64,000 nucleotides of DNA from Progne subis subis (lineage: Eukaryota; Chordata; Aves; Passeriformes; Hirundinidae): the NCBI GenBank assembly GCA_022316685.1, contig JAKJHU010000168.1, positions 1 through 64,000 of the forward strand, written 5' to 3'. A program made the translations under genes and the position numbers. Under the pieces are notes generated by a model, which did no database searches, was not told the DNA's origin, and saw only the letters and a program-made list of their open reading frames with translations. This document shows, piece by piece, positions 34,601 through 44,345 of this stretch (position 1 is its first letter; every line of letters begins with the position of its first letter).

Positions 34601-37600
34601 GAAAAACAGTACAAAAGGCTACAAAATTTCCCTGCTGTGTTTTCCCATCTGCTATTGCAATTGGAGGTTTCCTTTCCCTGCTCCTAGATGCCTCCAAACG
34701 GATCATTTCCCTGGGGTATTTGCCCAGGGCAGAACCTTTCTAGCTTTGGAGCTGGATCAAAGGCCCATGGAGGGAAGCAGTGAGGGTTTAAATACTTAAA
34801 AGAGCTGGGGAGGGTGAGAGCAGTGCTCTGGGTCTCACCAGGGCTGATGCTTCCAAAGGCAGCCAAGCTGAGCAGAGAGAAGGTTTCCCTCAGGCTTTTC
34901 AGGCTAAAGCAGGGTGAGATCCCAGCTGCTGCTGCTGCTGTTTGATCAGCTCCTGCCTTCCTTCCCACTTCCCTGCCTGGAAGGGGCCCATGTCTGTTGG
35001 CATTGGGGCAACACAGGAGATGCCAAGTGGTACCAGGGCACCATTGCTGTGTGTTCCCCACTGCTGCCTTGGGGTGCAGGAAATGCTGAGGGTCGAATGG
35101 TTGAGAGAGAAGGAGCAAACATTGGTGCAAGGCAGGAGCTTCCTGAAGACCCAGGAGCACCTGCACAGCTAGGAACTGCACCTGGGCAGCCCTGGCTCCC
35201 CCATCCCAGGCAGCAGCTGCTGCAAAGCCAAAACATCCACATCATTTTCTCAGATCCAGGGCTCAGGGACTCAAAGCACTCAGCCATCATTATTTTCTCC
35301 ACAATTTTAAGGTGCAGGATACCCAAGGATGTTGCCAGTCTGGTTTGGGTGGGAAGCGGGAACAGAAAGTGCAGGTGCAGGTGCTTCCTTGCCCACCTGT
35401 AGCCAATGGCCACAAGCCTGTGGCACACCAGCAGTGGCAGCCTGTACACTTCCTCTCCAGAGGAAGAGCAGGAGCAATCCCTCACAGAAGAATAATTGGC
35501 TCAGTACCATCCATAAGGGAATGTTTCCAGCACATCACTTTGTTCCAGTAATAACCATGCCCCTGGGATTCTACAGAGCTCCTGGACATCCAGAGCCCTC
35601 CTCAGTGAGCTGAGCATGGAGCTGTGTTCACAGAAAGCTTCTGTTTTGTTTCCTACTTCCTGCATGGCCTTGGGATGCTGTTCCCTGCCAGGACAGGAGG
35701 ATGCTTCTTTCCTTCCACCACCCTTCCAGACCAGGTGAAGAGGCCAGGATGGGGCGGACCGAGGCAGCCTGGTGAGACCATTACCCAGCTCCCATGGCTG
35801 TGGGACAGGCTTGTACCCCAGCCTGGTGGAGAAGGGGGTGGCAATGGGGATGCTGCCCCCAGGACAGGGATTCATCCACAGGGCTGTTGCTGGCATCAAA
35901 GGGGCTTTGTTGCAGTGTTCCACTGTGCTTCACAGCCTCTGGCCCTTCCCAGCAGGCTTAACAGGGAGCTTGATGCCTCAAAGAGGATTAACTCCCTAAT
36001 CCTCTTGTGAGCCTTGTGAGCAAGGGAGGCTTCAGAGGAGGAGGGAGAAGCTGAGGCATCAGCTGAGCCCTTATCAGACTCTGGAGAATCTTCTCCATTG
36101 GCTAGCTAACCAGCAACAGGGATTCCGGGGTGTCCACGCTGACCAGAGGACAGGTCAGTTTTAGGGATCAGAATAGTTACAGCTTTCCTTTCTGGAGGGA
36201 TTTCTGTGATGCCTGAAGAGAAGCTGAGTTCTTCCTCCCAGCTCCATGGAACCAAGTTTAGAAAGCCCCAGCTCAGCCTCAGTCTGCATGGGGAATCAGA
36301 CTCCAAGAGCTGCGTCCCCCCGTGTCCCCAAGACCCTGCATGTCCCCATCTGGACACTGCAAGCATTCCACGGGCAGTGGGGGAGTGCAGCCAGGACAGA
36401 GGCTCTGCTCAGGCTGGGGATCGTGTTTTCTGTGTGGAGATATGCAGCGGATGCTCCAGCTGCCCATCGAAACCTCTTCCACAGTCCTGGGATACGACTT
36501 TCCCTCGCACACACACGCACCCAGGCACAGACACGGTGCATTCCAGCTGTTCGCTGCTCAGTGCCAATCATTCCCGTTTGTTCGGGCAGGCGGGGCCGCC
36601 TGCTGTCCGCGCAGAGCAATGACCAGCCCGTGTCCAGCCCGTTCCCGCTCTGCTCCGTCCCCTCATCGCCCCCTCGCTCCCAGCAAACCACCACAACCCT
36701 TGGCCGCGATCTTCTTGCGCTGACAGCGGCGTGGAGCAGGCCGGGGATGCTGCGATCCTCGGGTGTCCAGTAGGGACCAGAGCCACAGGTGGGTTTTGCA
36801 GTCCCACAACTGACACTGGACTGACACTGTGAATTTTCGGGTCCCTCCACACTCTGCCCAGTCACAAAGCTGTGCTCCAGGTGAGGAAATATTCTCAGTG
36901 GATGGTTTTGGGCTGTTTTCCCATGGGTCTGTGACGTGGGGCAATGACCTTGACTTCTCCTGTGGGATCTCCTGCTGGGTCCCCGCACACTTGTAGTGTG
37001 CCAGGCAGGCGCTGTGCCTGTCTCCTTGGGCATAGGGACTGGCAGAGACCCAGGGCTTGTGTGTTCCTTGTGGACACAACCAAGAGTGCTGCCCCTGTGC
37101 CAAGGGAGGAAGAGCCACAAGGGGTGAAGTTTGCCACTTATACCTGCAAGGAATGTGCTTGTTCAGGAAAGCCTGAACTGAACCCAACCTCTCTTTCCCT
37201 TGGTCCATCTCTGGCAGCAGCAGGCTGACCATGCCCACGTCCTTGAACCTTTCAGCTCCTGGTGCTGGCGTGAGCATGGGCTGTGCCAGGGCTCTGCCAT
37301 GACACAGGCCTCTCCTGGGGTCCGGGGTGGCTTCCGAACAGGTTGTGACAGAGCCACGGTCCTGGAAAGGTGAACGGGAGCCCCAGGGCCAGGCTCTGTT
37401 TGTTTATCCTGGTGATGGAGCACACAACAGCGAAACAAAAGGTCAAACCCTGTTGCCCTGGGAGATAGTTTTTGAAGCTGCCTCCCGTCCTGCTGGGGCT
37501 TGGATGGAGTGGCCCCCGTGCTTGTCATGTCAAGTTACTTTTGTAATTTTGGCTGGTAATAGGTCTGAGGCAGGCAGTGTGAGGTTCAGGGATACATTGA

Positions 37601-39659
37601 TCCAGGACCAAAGGGGCCCTAAACGCCTGGTGAGAAGAGCACCCAGCCCTGGGGCTTTGGAGGCAGATCCCCATCCCACAGCTTCTGCAGCCAGATGGGC
37701 CCCAACCTGCTTCCTTAGTCCTAAGGAAGCAGGTGCAGCCCCTCCAAGCATCCTAAAAGGTGGCTGAGTGACCAAAACTTCACTCACATTTGGCCCCTCT
37801 GCTTAATGAACAGACACAAACTTCTTCACGACTTGGCCAGGTTTAAGGTGAGTAGTTTGAGCTCACTGTGGGCAAAGGCAGAGAGGACACTGTCAGGAAG
37901 CACTGTCAGGAATCACTGCCAGGGAGGGAGGGCAGGTTCTGAGCTGCCCCTTGCAGGCTGCTCTTGCTAACACTGCTTTTACTCCTGACCCTCTTTGTTG
38001 GGGCAGAACTAATAAATATCACCATCAACTCCAAGCATGGTTTTGTCCATTTGTGGGGAGCCTGGGTTGAGCAGCATGGAATTGGGAAGTGGGGCTGTTC
38101 CAGCAGTCGTGTTAATCTGCCTCTTCTAGAGATGCTCCTCCATCACTGCACGTTAAAGCCCGACCTGGCAAAATTCACCAGTCTCCTTTTGCTTAAGTGG
38201 GGAGACCGAGGCACACACCTGCACTGTGCCCAGGCTGGGGCACATGGGGAGGCTGTGGTGAAGCCATGAGGAGCCCAAATTCACCATGTGAGTGTCCTTG
38301 TCTCACCCCAGCAACTGCCAAGGGTCAGGAGCAGCAATTCAGCCCTTTTGCCTCTATATAAAGCCCCAAATCCCCCATGCAGCTGGGTACTTCCCTCTGG
38401 CAGTGGAAAAAGCACCTTGTCTCTGGGCAGGAGACCAGCACGGAGTAAAAACCATGTGGTTCAGCCCTTGTCTTGCTGCTTCTGGTTGTCAGCACAAGGA
38501 GATCTTGTGTTTACCCAGACCTCAGGGCAATCGCCCGTCACTAACAACACAACATCCCTCGGTCCCACTGCCCTGAGCCAGGTGAGGGAGCAGGACAGAG
38601 CCGGTGGGAGGCCAGCGCTGCCAGGGAAGGACAGACAGCCCCCAGGACAGCAGGACTAAGGTACAGGATCTGGGGTGCTGGGCTTGTGTCCTCAGGTGGT
38701 TGGCCTGAGCTGTGTAGGGAAACCCCCTCTTCTTGGGTTTGGACCCTAAGCAGCTCAAGCTAGGCTCAGGATACACCATCAAGGGTCTGATGGCAGCTTT
38801 GGGTGTCCAGTGCCCAGGAAGCGAGGTGGATGCTCCTGATGAGGGGTATGTGGCAGCTGGCACATTGTCTCCCTGGCAGTGACTCAGTTTCCCCATCTGT
38901 AAAATCCAGCTTCTTGGATTGAGGACTCCGTCCACCTCCGAAGGAGGAGCCTGACAAGCAGTCCTGGGATATGGAGGGCTTGTTTCCACCAAGCAGATCT
39001 CTGCTGCTGGAGACACAAAGCATAACCACCATGGGGAAGAAAAACCTGTTCCCAGGCCCCAAAACAGCAGAAATTGGTATTCTGCATTCTCTCATCCCAA
39101 TTGCATATTTCCATTTGGTAACTCCGCAATTATTCAGGGATGGCTTTTAGATAGTTGTAGTATTTGCACATGAGAAGGACCATTTGGCACCATATGCCTT
39201 AGCTTTCTTCAGCTGTGGACTGGGGAAATGTCACTTTTGTGAGCAGCATAAGGCACATGATCCAGGCAATCATGAGACATGGGGCAATAAAAGTGGAGTG
39301 ATGGCTTGCAAACAACTCAAAGCAGCCAAGTGTGCCCATTATAATATTAATTATAATCATATTTAAAGCAAAGTACAGCTATGCCTCTCCAGGAGCTTTA
39401 ATGACCTTCATATTTCTCTTAACATTTCCCTTGCCAGCTCCTGGCTGTGTGTTATAAGCCATGCTCCAGCCAGGCCTGGGGAGAACATAGCAAAGCTGGG
39501 TTCTCATTGCTGCCTGGTTTTAAAACAGGGAGAGTGTGAAAAGAGAAATATGGATTCTCATGGTGGCTCTCTTGTCTGAAAAAAATTGTGAAGATTGAAT
39601 GTACCTTTCAGAGCAGAACCTCCCCTTTTCTTCCTGACAAGTTGTTGGCTACTTCAGAA
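31661..39659. other. Intergenic between PRR35 and NHLRC4, no gene recognised
   Basis: No protein family or RNA was recognised across about 8 kb. Noted within it are a short CTG run near 34925, a CpG-rich patch near 36580-36740 with a CCAAT box at about 36563, a TATA-like TATATAAAG at 38355-38363 without a following recognisable gene, and an AT-rich patch near 39338-39375. Some of these may be regulatory. Confidence 0.5.
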
Positions 39660-39960
39660 ATAATCTGACCTCTGCTCCCTGTGACAGGGACAGGACCCAA
39701 GGGAACGGCTGAAGCTGTGCCAGGGGGGGGTTTAGGCTGGATACCAGGGAAAGATTCTTCCCCAGAGGGTGCTGGCACTGCCCAGGCTCCCCAGGGAATG
39801 GGCACAGCCCCGAGGCTGCCAGAGCTCCAGGAGTGTTTGGACAGCGCTGCCAGGGATGCACAGGGTGGGATTGTTGGGGCGTCTGTGCAGGGCTGGGAGT
39901 TGGACTCCAAGATTCTTGTGGGCCCCTTCCAACTCAGGATATTCTGTGATTCTATGAAAC
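39660..39960 (+). mobile_element. CR1 LINE 3' fragment
   Basis: It runs from GTGACAGGGACAGGACCCAA through GAATGGGCACAGCCCCGAGG to the intact CR1 tail GGATATTCTGTGATTCTATG at the 3' end. It is close kin of the copies at 4.6-4.9 kb and 57.1 kb. Confidence 0.93.
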
Positions 39961-40524
39961 TATTTGGATGGGAAAGGGGCTGCCCTGAGCAAAGACGTGC
40001 ACTGGCCACGTTTGACATCTGACATGTGGGAGTCGAGGCACGGTCACCCTGAGTGACTCAAGTGTTATCACGGATTGAGCTTGGTTTGGAGAGATGAAGC
40101 TCACAGAAAATAGCAGTAACAAGTGTTAAAGACCTGAAAAAAGCCACTATCTCAGGAACTGGAGAGTCTGAGATCCCATTTAATATGTTCACACACAGGG
40201 CTCACCTTCACACGTAAATCTTTAGGCCACATCTGACACCAGTTGAGCTGTTGGAGCTGTTGGACCTTTTTGTCTTGTTCCTGGAGCTGCAGATCCAGCT
40301 TGGTGACCCTTTCATTTCTGTGCCACAGTCCTTGTTTGCCTTTATATCATAATTAGCTGGCAATAAAGTGACATGGTCTCTCTGGCATGAAGCAAATCCA
40401 GACTAGCACCAACACCTTGACCTTGGGTAGAGAGCAAGCACCATAGCACGGGCCCAGAGATGGCAGCAGGCAGGGAAAGTCATGGTCCTAACTGCTTCCC
40501 CCAAACAGGGACAAGAGATTTGTC
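39961..40524 (+). other. Upstream region of NHLRC4
   Basis: No coding exon was recognised. CCCAAACAG ending at 40508 is a possible splice acceptor 16 bases before the NHLRC4 ATG, so a non-coding or short coding upstream exon may exist. A stop in the NHLRC4 frame at 40489-40491 lies before this acceptor. Confidence 0.4.
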
Positions 40525-41649
40525 ATGGATTACACGGTGGAGACCAGCCAGCTAAAGCAGAAGCTTCTGAAAACCATCTACAGCCTCCAGCTGAAGTCAT
40601 TTACTACACTGCAGTCTGCCAGCCCGCTGCTGCACAGCCAGCGTGGCATGGGCATGGTGACCCAGCACCAGGTCCATCAGCTGGCAGATAAGGCCAAAAG
40701 GCTGTGTGGAGATCTGGACAACATCAAGAACCTCCTCCACTACTGCCAGGATGATTTGGTCCGGCAGATTCCCAACCCCACTGGCAGCCGCTATGGAGGT
40801 GTGAGTGGAATCCATTGCTCCCTGGATGGCTCCATCTACGTGACAGCTGAGAGTGCTCCCTGGGTCCATGTCCTCAGCAGCACAGGCCACACACTGCAGG
40901 CCCTGCCCTGCCAGCAAATGGGCAATGGAGGCAGCATTTTCTTGCCCGAAGATGTGACTGTGACTAGGATGGGAATGGTGGCTGTAGCTGACATGGTGAA
41001 TGAAGCCATCTGGGTCTTCAAACCTCACACCAGGCTCTCCAAGAAGGAATGGATAAAGATTAGGAAGGTTGGTTCCCCCAGGGGTATTGGGGTAGACTCC
41101 ATGGGCAAGATCCTGGTAGCAGACTATGCACAAGGCCAAGTGCACACCCTTGCTCTGGACCATTCCTTCAGGACACTCAGTGTCCAGTCTGTCCCCAATC
41201 TGCAGGGACCTCGCTACGTCAGTCCAGTGCCCAGGGGAGGCTTTGTGGTGAGCGAGGAGTGTGGAGACGTCAAGGTCTTCATGAGCAGCCGTAAGGTCCT
41301 CTCCTCTCTCAGCAGCAAATATGGACACCAGTTTGGCAACCCTGCTGGGGTCTGCGTGGACACGGATGGCAGCATCCTGGTGGCAGATGAGCAGCGCCGT
41401 ACAGTCCACTTGTTCCCAGAGCATGGAGCTCCCATCTGCCTGGTGTCCACAGGGCTGCAGAGGCCTGCTGGCATGGCTTGCTCCTCCTCTGGGCACCTTT
41501 TTGTGGCAGACACAGTGGAGAACTGTGTCAAAGTCTTTAAGTACTGTGTGAGGTCCCCGTACAGATCCACCAACGCTGGGGCATCATGTGCTGACTCCAA
41601 CCAAACACACAGGTGGGGAAGGGGGGTGGTTCCCCTGCAGCCACGCTGA
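40525..41649 (+). CDS. NHLRC4: NHLRC4 (NHL repeat containing 4), full-length form
   Basis: A 374-residue protein. Residues 1-85 form a helical, coiled-coil-like segment. Six NHL-type repeats follow, at about 92-128, 134-171, 182-218, 228-262, 271-306 and 311-341. They show the family phrases GVxVDxxGxILVAD (repeats 3 and 5), HLFVADT (repeat 6) and VVSEECGDVKVF (repeat 4). Six repeats suffice for a closed six-blade beta-propeller, a protein- or RNA-binding scaffold as in TRIM-NHL proteins. No RING or B-box is visible, so no ligase activity is claimed. From memory the human product is only about 123 residues and matches blades 4-6 here. The start has good context (GTCATGG). Location between PRR35 and PIGQ supports the name. 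The C-terminal 30 residues have no recognisable domain. Confidence 0.88.
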   Translation: MDYTVETSQLKQKLLKTIYSLQLKSFTTLQSASPLLHSQRGMGMVTQHQVHQLADKAKRLCGDLDNIKNLLHYCQDDLVRQIPNPTGSRYGGVSGIHCSLDGSIYVTAESAPWVHVLSSTGHTLQALPCQQMGNGGSIFLPEDVTVTRMGMVAVADMVNEAIWVFKPHTRLSKKEWIKIRKVGSPRGIGVDSMGKILVADYAQGQVHTLALDHSFRTLSVQSVPNLQGPRYVSPVPRGGFVVSEECGDVKVFMSSRKVLSSLSSKYGHQFGNPAGVCVDTDGSILVADEQRRTVHLFPEHGAPICLVSTGLQRPAGMACSSSGHLFVADTVENCVKVFKYCVRSPYRSTNAGASCADSNQTHRWGRGVVPLQPR

Positions 41650-41689
41650 GCTGAGCATCTGTTGGTGGGCTGAGAGCTCCACTGCTCTC

Positions 41690-41850
41690 GCAGATTCATG
41701 TAATGAATCATGGGATGGGTTGGGTTGGGAGGGACTGTAAAGACCATCTCATAGCAGGGATACATTCCACCATCGTAGGTTGCTTCAAGCCATGCCCAAC
41801 CTGGCCTTGGACATTTCCAGGGATGGGACATTGCCCCAGACCTGACTGCC
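41690..41850 (-). mobile_element. CR1 LINE 3' fragment
   Basis: It starts at the inverted tail (AATCATGGGATGGGTTGGG) and contains GACCATCTCATAGCAGGGAT and CCCAACCTGGCCTTGGACAT. It lies just after the NHLRC4 stop and may be included in its 3' UTR. Confidence 0.85.
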
Positions 41851-42111
41851 TGATGACCCCGAAGTTCTCCAGGACTAGACCAGCTCTGGACCCACCAGAG
41901 TATGTAAAGGATGACCAAGCTGCTCAGAATTGGTCTTGCATTGGTGCCTTGGCAAACTTCTTATTACCACACCCTCGATTCCTTGTGCATTTTCCAAAGT
42001 TAATACAAATATTTCTCCTCTCTCCGTGCAATTTTGATGTGCCATAGTCCCATCTTCCTGATGCTAGAGCATGGCCAGAGGGGTAAGGCCATGCCAGAAG
42101 TCCATGCTTTA

Positions 42112-42240
42112 TTGCAGAATCATGGAATCCCACAATGGTTTGGATTGGGGCCTTAAAGATCACCTAGATCTACACCCTGCCATGAGTAGGAACACCTTCT
42201 ACTAGATTGGGTTGCTCCAAGCCCTGTCCAGCCTGGCAGG
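42112..42240 (-). mobile_element. CR1 LINE 3' fragment
   Basis: It begins TGCAGAATCATGGAATCCCA and ends near CCCTGTCCAGCCTGGCAGG. It is short, truncated and the same orientation as the copy at 41.7 kb. Confidence 0.85.
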
Positions 42241-42327
42241 ATTGAGCCAACTGGTCTGTCCTAATTTGTTCCCAGGCTATTAGGGTGGGTTTTGCAATCA
42301 GAGAACATATATAAATATGATAGATGG

Positions 42328-42440
42328 GGGCTGGAAATGGCTTTAAGTTGTGCCAGGAGAGGTTTAATTTGTATATAGATATGATAGATAGGGAAATTTC
42401 TTCACACTGGGTCTGCAGCAGACTTCAGGAAAAGGGTAAG
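42328..42440 (+). mobile_element. CR1 LINE internal fragment
   Basis: It shares GTGCCAGGAGAGGTTTAATT and the adjoining TATATAGATA-GATAGATAGG segment with the CR1 at 44.08-44.14 kb. Both ends are truncated. Confidence 0.7.
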
Positions 42441-43217
42441 ATAAAGGTAACTCCTTCTGTGCTGCATTCCTGACCTCTACAGGGAAGCAACAATCACTGC
42501 ACGGAGTAAATTCCGTATGGAAACGTGGAACTACTCACACTACCCACGTCCTGGGGCTGGAGCTGCCCTGTTGTCCTCTGGAGAGAAGGGCTCAGAGCCA
42601 CGTCCGCTGCCTTTATCGGCAGGGGCCAGGGGGAGGCGGGCAGGGTGTGCCGGCGCAGGACGGGCGTTTTCCTCCCGTCGCTCCAGCCCTCGGCTGTGGG
42701 CACGAAGCTCAACGACTGCTCGGTCTCTGCTGATGTCCCAGACCCAAGTCACCACCTCTCATCCTAAATGATCCCTAGAGATGGCCTTGCTCCCTCCTGT
42801 CCCTGGAACAGGCACTGAACACAACAGGCACGCCGTGGTGCCCTCCGGGACCCCGCTCCCTGCGGAGTGAGGCAGCAGCAGGGAGTGGGGCTGCATGGTC
42901 TGCAGGAACGGGGTGGGGATCAGTCTGTCCCATCCCAGGAAGCTGAGCTCCCTCCAAGAAGACCTAATGTTCCCCAGTCTTATTTCCAAACTGTGGCATC
43001 CAGCAACAAAAATAAAACGCTGAACCTTTTCTTTAGCTCACCCCCACTTCTGCACCTGCTCTCCCCTTTCCATGTGGGACCTTCTCATGCTGCCCAGCAT
43101 CTTCCCAAGCTCACTGGCCCAAGCCCACCGCCGGATCACAGGACAAAGCTCTTGGGCATCTGTTGGCACCTGTGGGCCTCTGCTGGGCCGCCTCTGCTGA
43201 CCACTGAGGAGGTCAGG
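42441..43217. other. Between NHLRC4 and the PIGQ promoter, no gene recognised
   Basis: Mostly unique sequence with a CpG-rich centre at about 42590-42720. No coding exon was recognised. Confidence 0.5.
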
Positions 43218-43469
43218 ATGGGGGTCAAGAGGGTCCCATCAGCACAGCCGAGTCCCTTGCTAGTGGGATGGGGGACAACAGGGTTCCCTGAGGAAAGGCG
43301 AGTCCTTGGACTTTAGGGATGGAGGACAATGGGGTCCCACATGGAAAGGTGAGTGCCTGGCCTGTGGGATGAGCGACAGCAGGGTCCCGTGAGAATAGCG
43401 GAGACCCTCGATTTTGGGAACGGAGGACAGCGGGGTCCTGTGAGGACGGGTGAGCCCCTGGGGCTGGAG
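43218..43469. repeat. Five-copy 50-bp minisatellite upstream of PIGQ
   Basis: Units start near 43218, 43268, 43319, 43369 and 43420, giving periods of 50, 51, 50 and 51 bases. Each has the plan ATGGGGGACAACAGGGTCCC, then a GAGAAAAG-like middle, then a GTGAGTCCCTGG-like end. Units differ at several positions, so the array is old. Three units contain a GTGAG splice-donor-like motif. It runs into the CpG island. Confidence 0.85.
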
Positions 43470-43880
43470 CCGACAGAGCACAGCCGAGCCGCTGGCCCCG
43501 CTCCAGCCCGGGCGGTGGCAGGGCAGGCGCGGGGCACTGCCGCTCCTTATCGCGCGGCTCAGGCGGCCCCGCCGCTCTCGGGGCCCGCGGGAAGGCGCCG
43601 GGACGAGCGTGGGGAACGGCGCTGCCGGGAGCGGGGCCGGAGGGGCCCGACTGGCCGGGAGCAGGGAGCCGGGAGCCGGGGCAGCGCGGAACGCGGGCGG
43701 CGGGCGGCGGCGCCGGCCGGGCCCGTCCCGCTGCACAGCCGGCGGCAGCGGCGTCTCCGAGCAACCGCGGGCGGAAGCGGCGGAGCGGAGCGGGCGGTAG
43801 GAACGGGGCGGGCCGGGCCGGGCGCGGGGCCTGCGCGGGCACCGGGGAGGCAGTGCCGGGCCCTGGCGACACTGAGGGGC
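43430..43880 (+). promoter_or_regulatory. PIGQ: CpG island, likely PIGQ promoter and non-coding exon 1
   Basis: This is the densest CpG stretch in the window (43540-43850, for example GCGCCGGCCGGGCCCGTCC). It lies about 3 kb before the first PIGQ coding exon, which has a splice acceptor immediately before the ATG and therefore needs an upstream 5' exon. The position fits a housekeeping-gene promoter. The exact start site and donor are not determined; GCG|GTAGGA near 43796 is one weak donor candidate. Confidence 0.7.
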
Positions 43881-44345
43881 TGCAGCGTGTCCAGGGCAGG
43901 GAACAGAGCTGGGGAAGGGGCTGGAGCACCAGGAGAGGCTGAGGGAGCTGGGAAAGGGGCTCAGCCTGGAGAGAAGGAGGCTCAGGGGCCCTTGTGGCTC
44001 TGCACAACTCCTGACAGGAGGGGACAGCCGGGGGGGTCGGGCTCTGCTCCCAGGGAACAGGGACAGGAGAAGGGGAAACGGCCTCAAGCTGTGCCAGGAG
44101 GGGTTTAATTTGTATATAGATACGATTGATGGGGAAATTTTTTCACGCAAAGCATGGTCAGGCAAAGTCACAGCCTGCCCAGGGCAGTGGTGGAATGCCA
44201 GCCCTGGAAGTGTTCAAAAAGCCATGTGCATGTGGCACTTGAGGGTATGGTCTAGTGGTGGTGGAGATGCTGGGGAAGCGACTGGACCTGACGGTCTTAG
44301 AGGGCTTTTCCAACCTTTACAATTCCACGGTTCTATGATTCTTAA
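43880..44345 (+). mobile_element. CR1 LINE 3' fragment abutting the PIGQ CpG island
   Basis: It runs from GTGTCCAGGGCAGGGAACAG through GAGGCTGAGGGAGCTGGG, CTGACAGGAGGGGACAGCCG and GCCATGTGCATGTGGCACTT to the intact 3' tail ATTCCACGGTTCTATGATTC. It is one of the longest CR1 copies here, comparable with 60.06 kb (+) and 58.3 kb (-). Confidence 0.93.

Noticed and set aside
38355..38363. TATATAAAG as a gene promoter
   Set aside because: A good TATA match, but no recognisable coding or RNA gene follows.
40597..41496. 299-codon minus-strand frame
   Set aside because: Antisense shadow of NHLRC4. The sense frame shows clear NHL repeats.
43260..44171. 303-codon minus-strand frame
   Set aside because: It runs through the minisatellite, the CpG island and a CR1 copy on the antisense strand of the PIGQ promoter. 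The repetitive content explains it.
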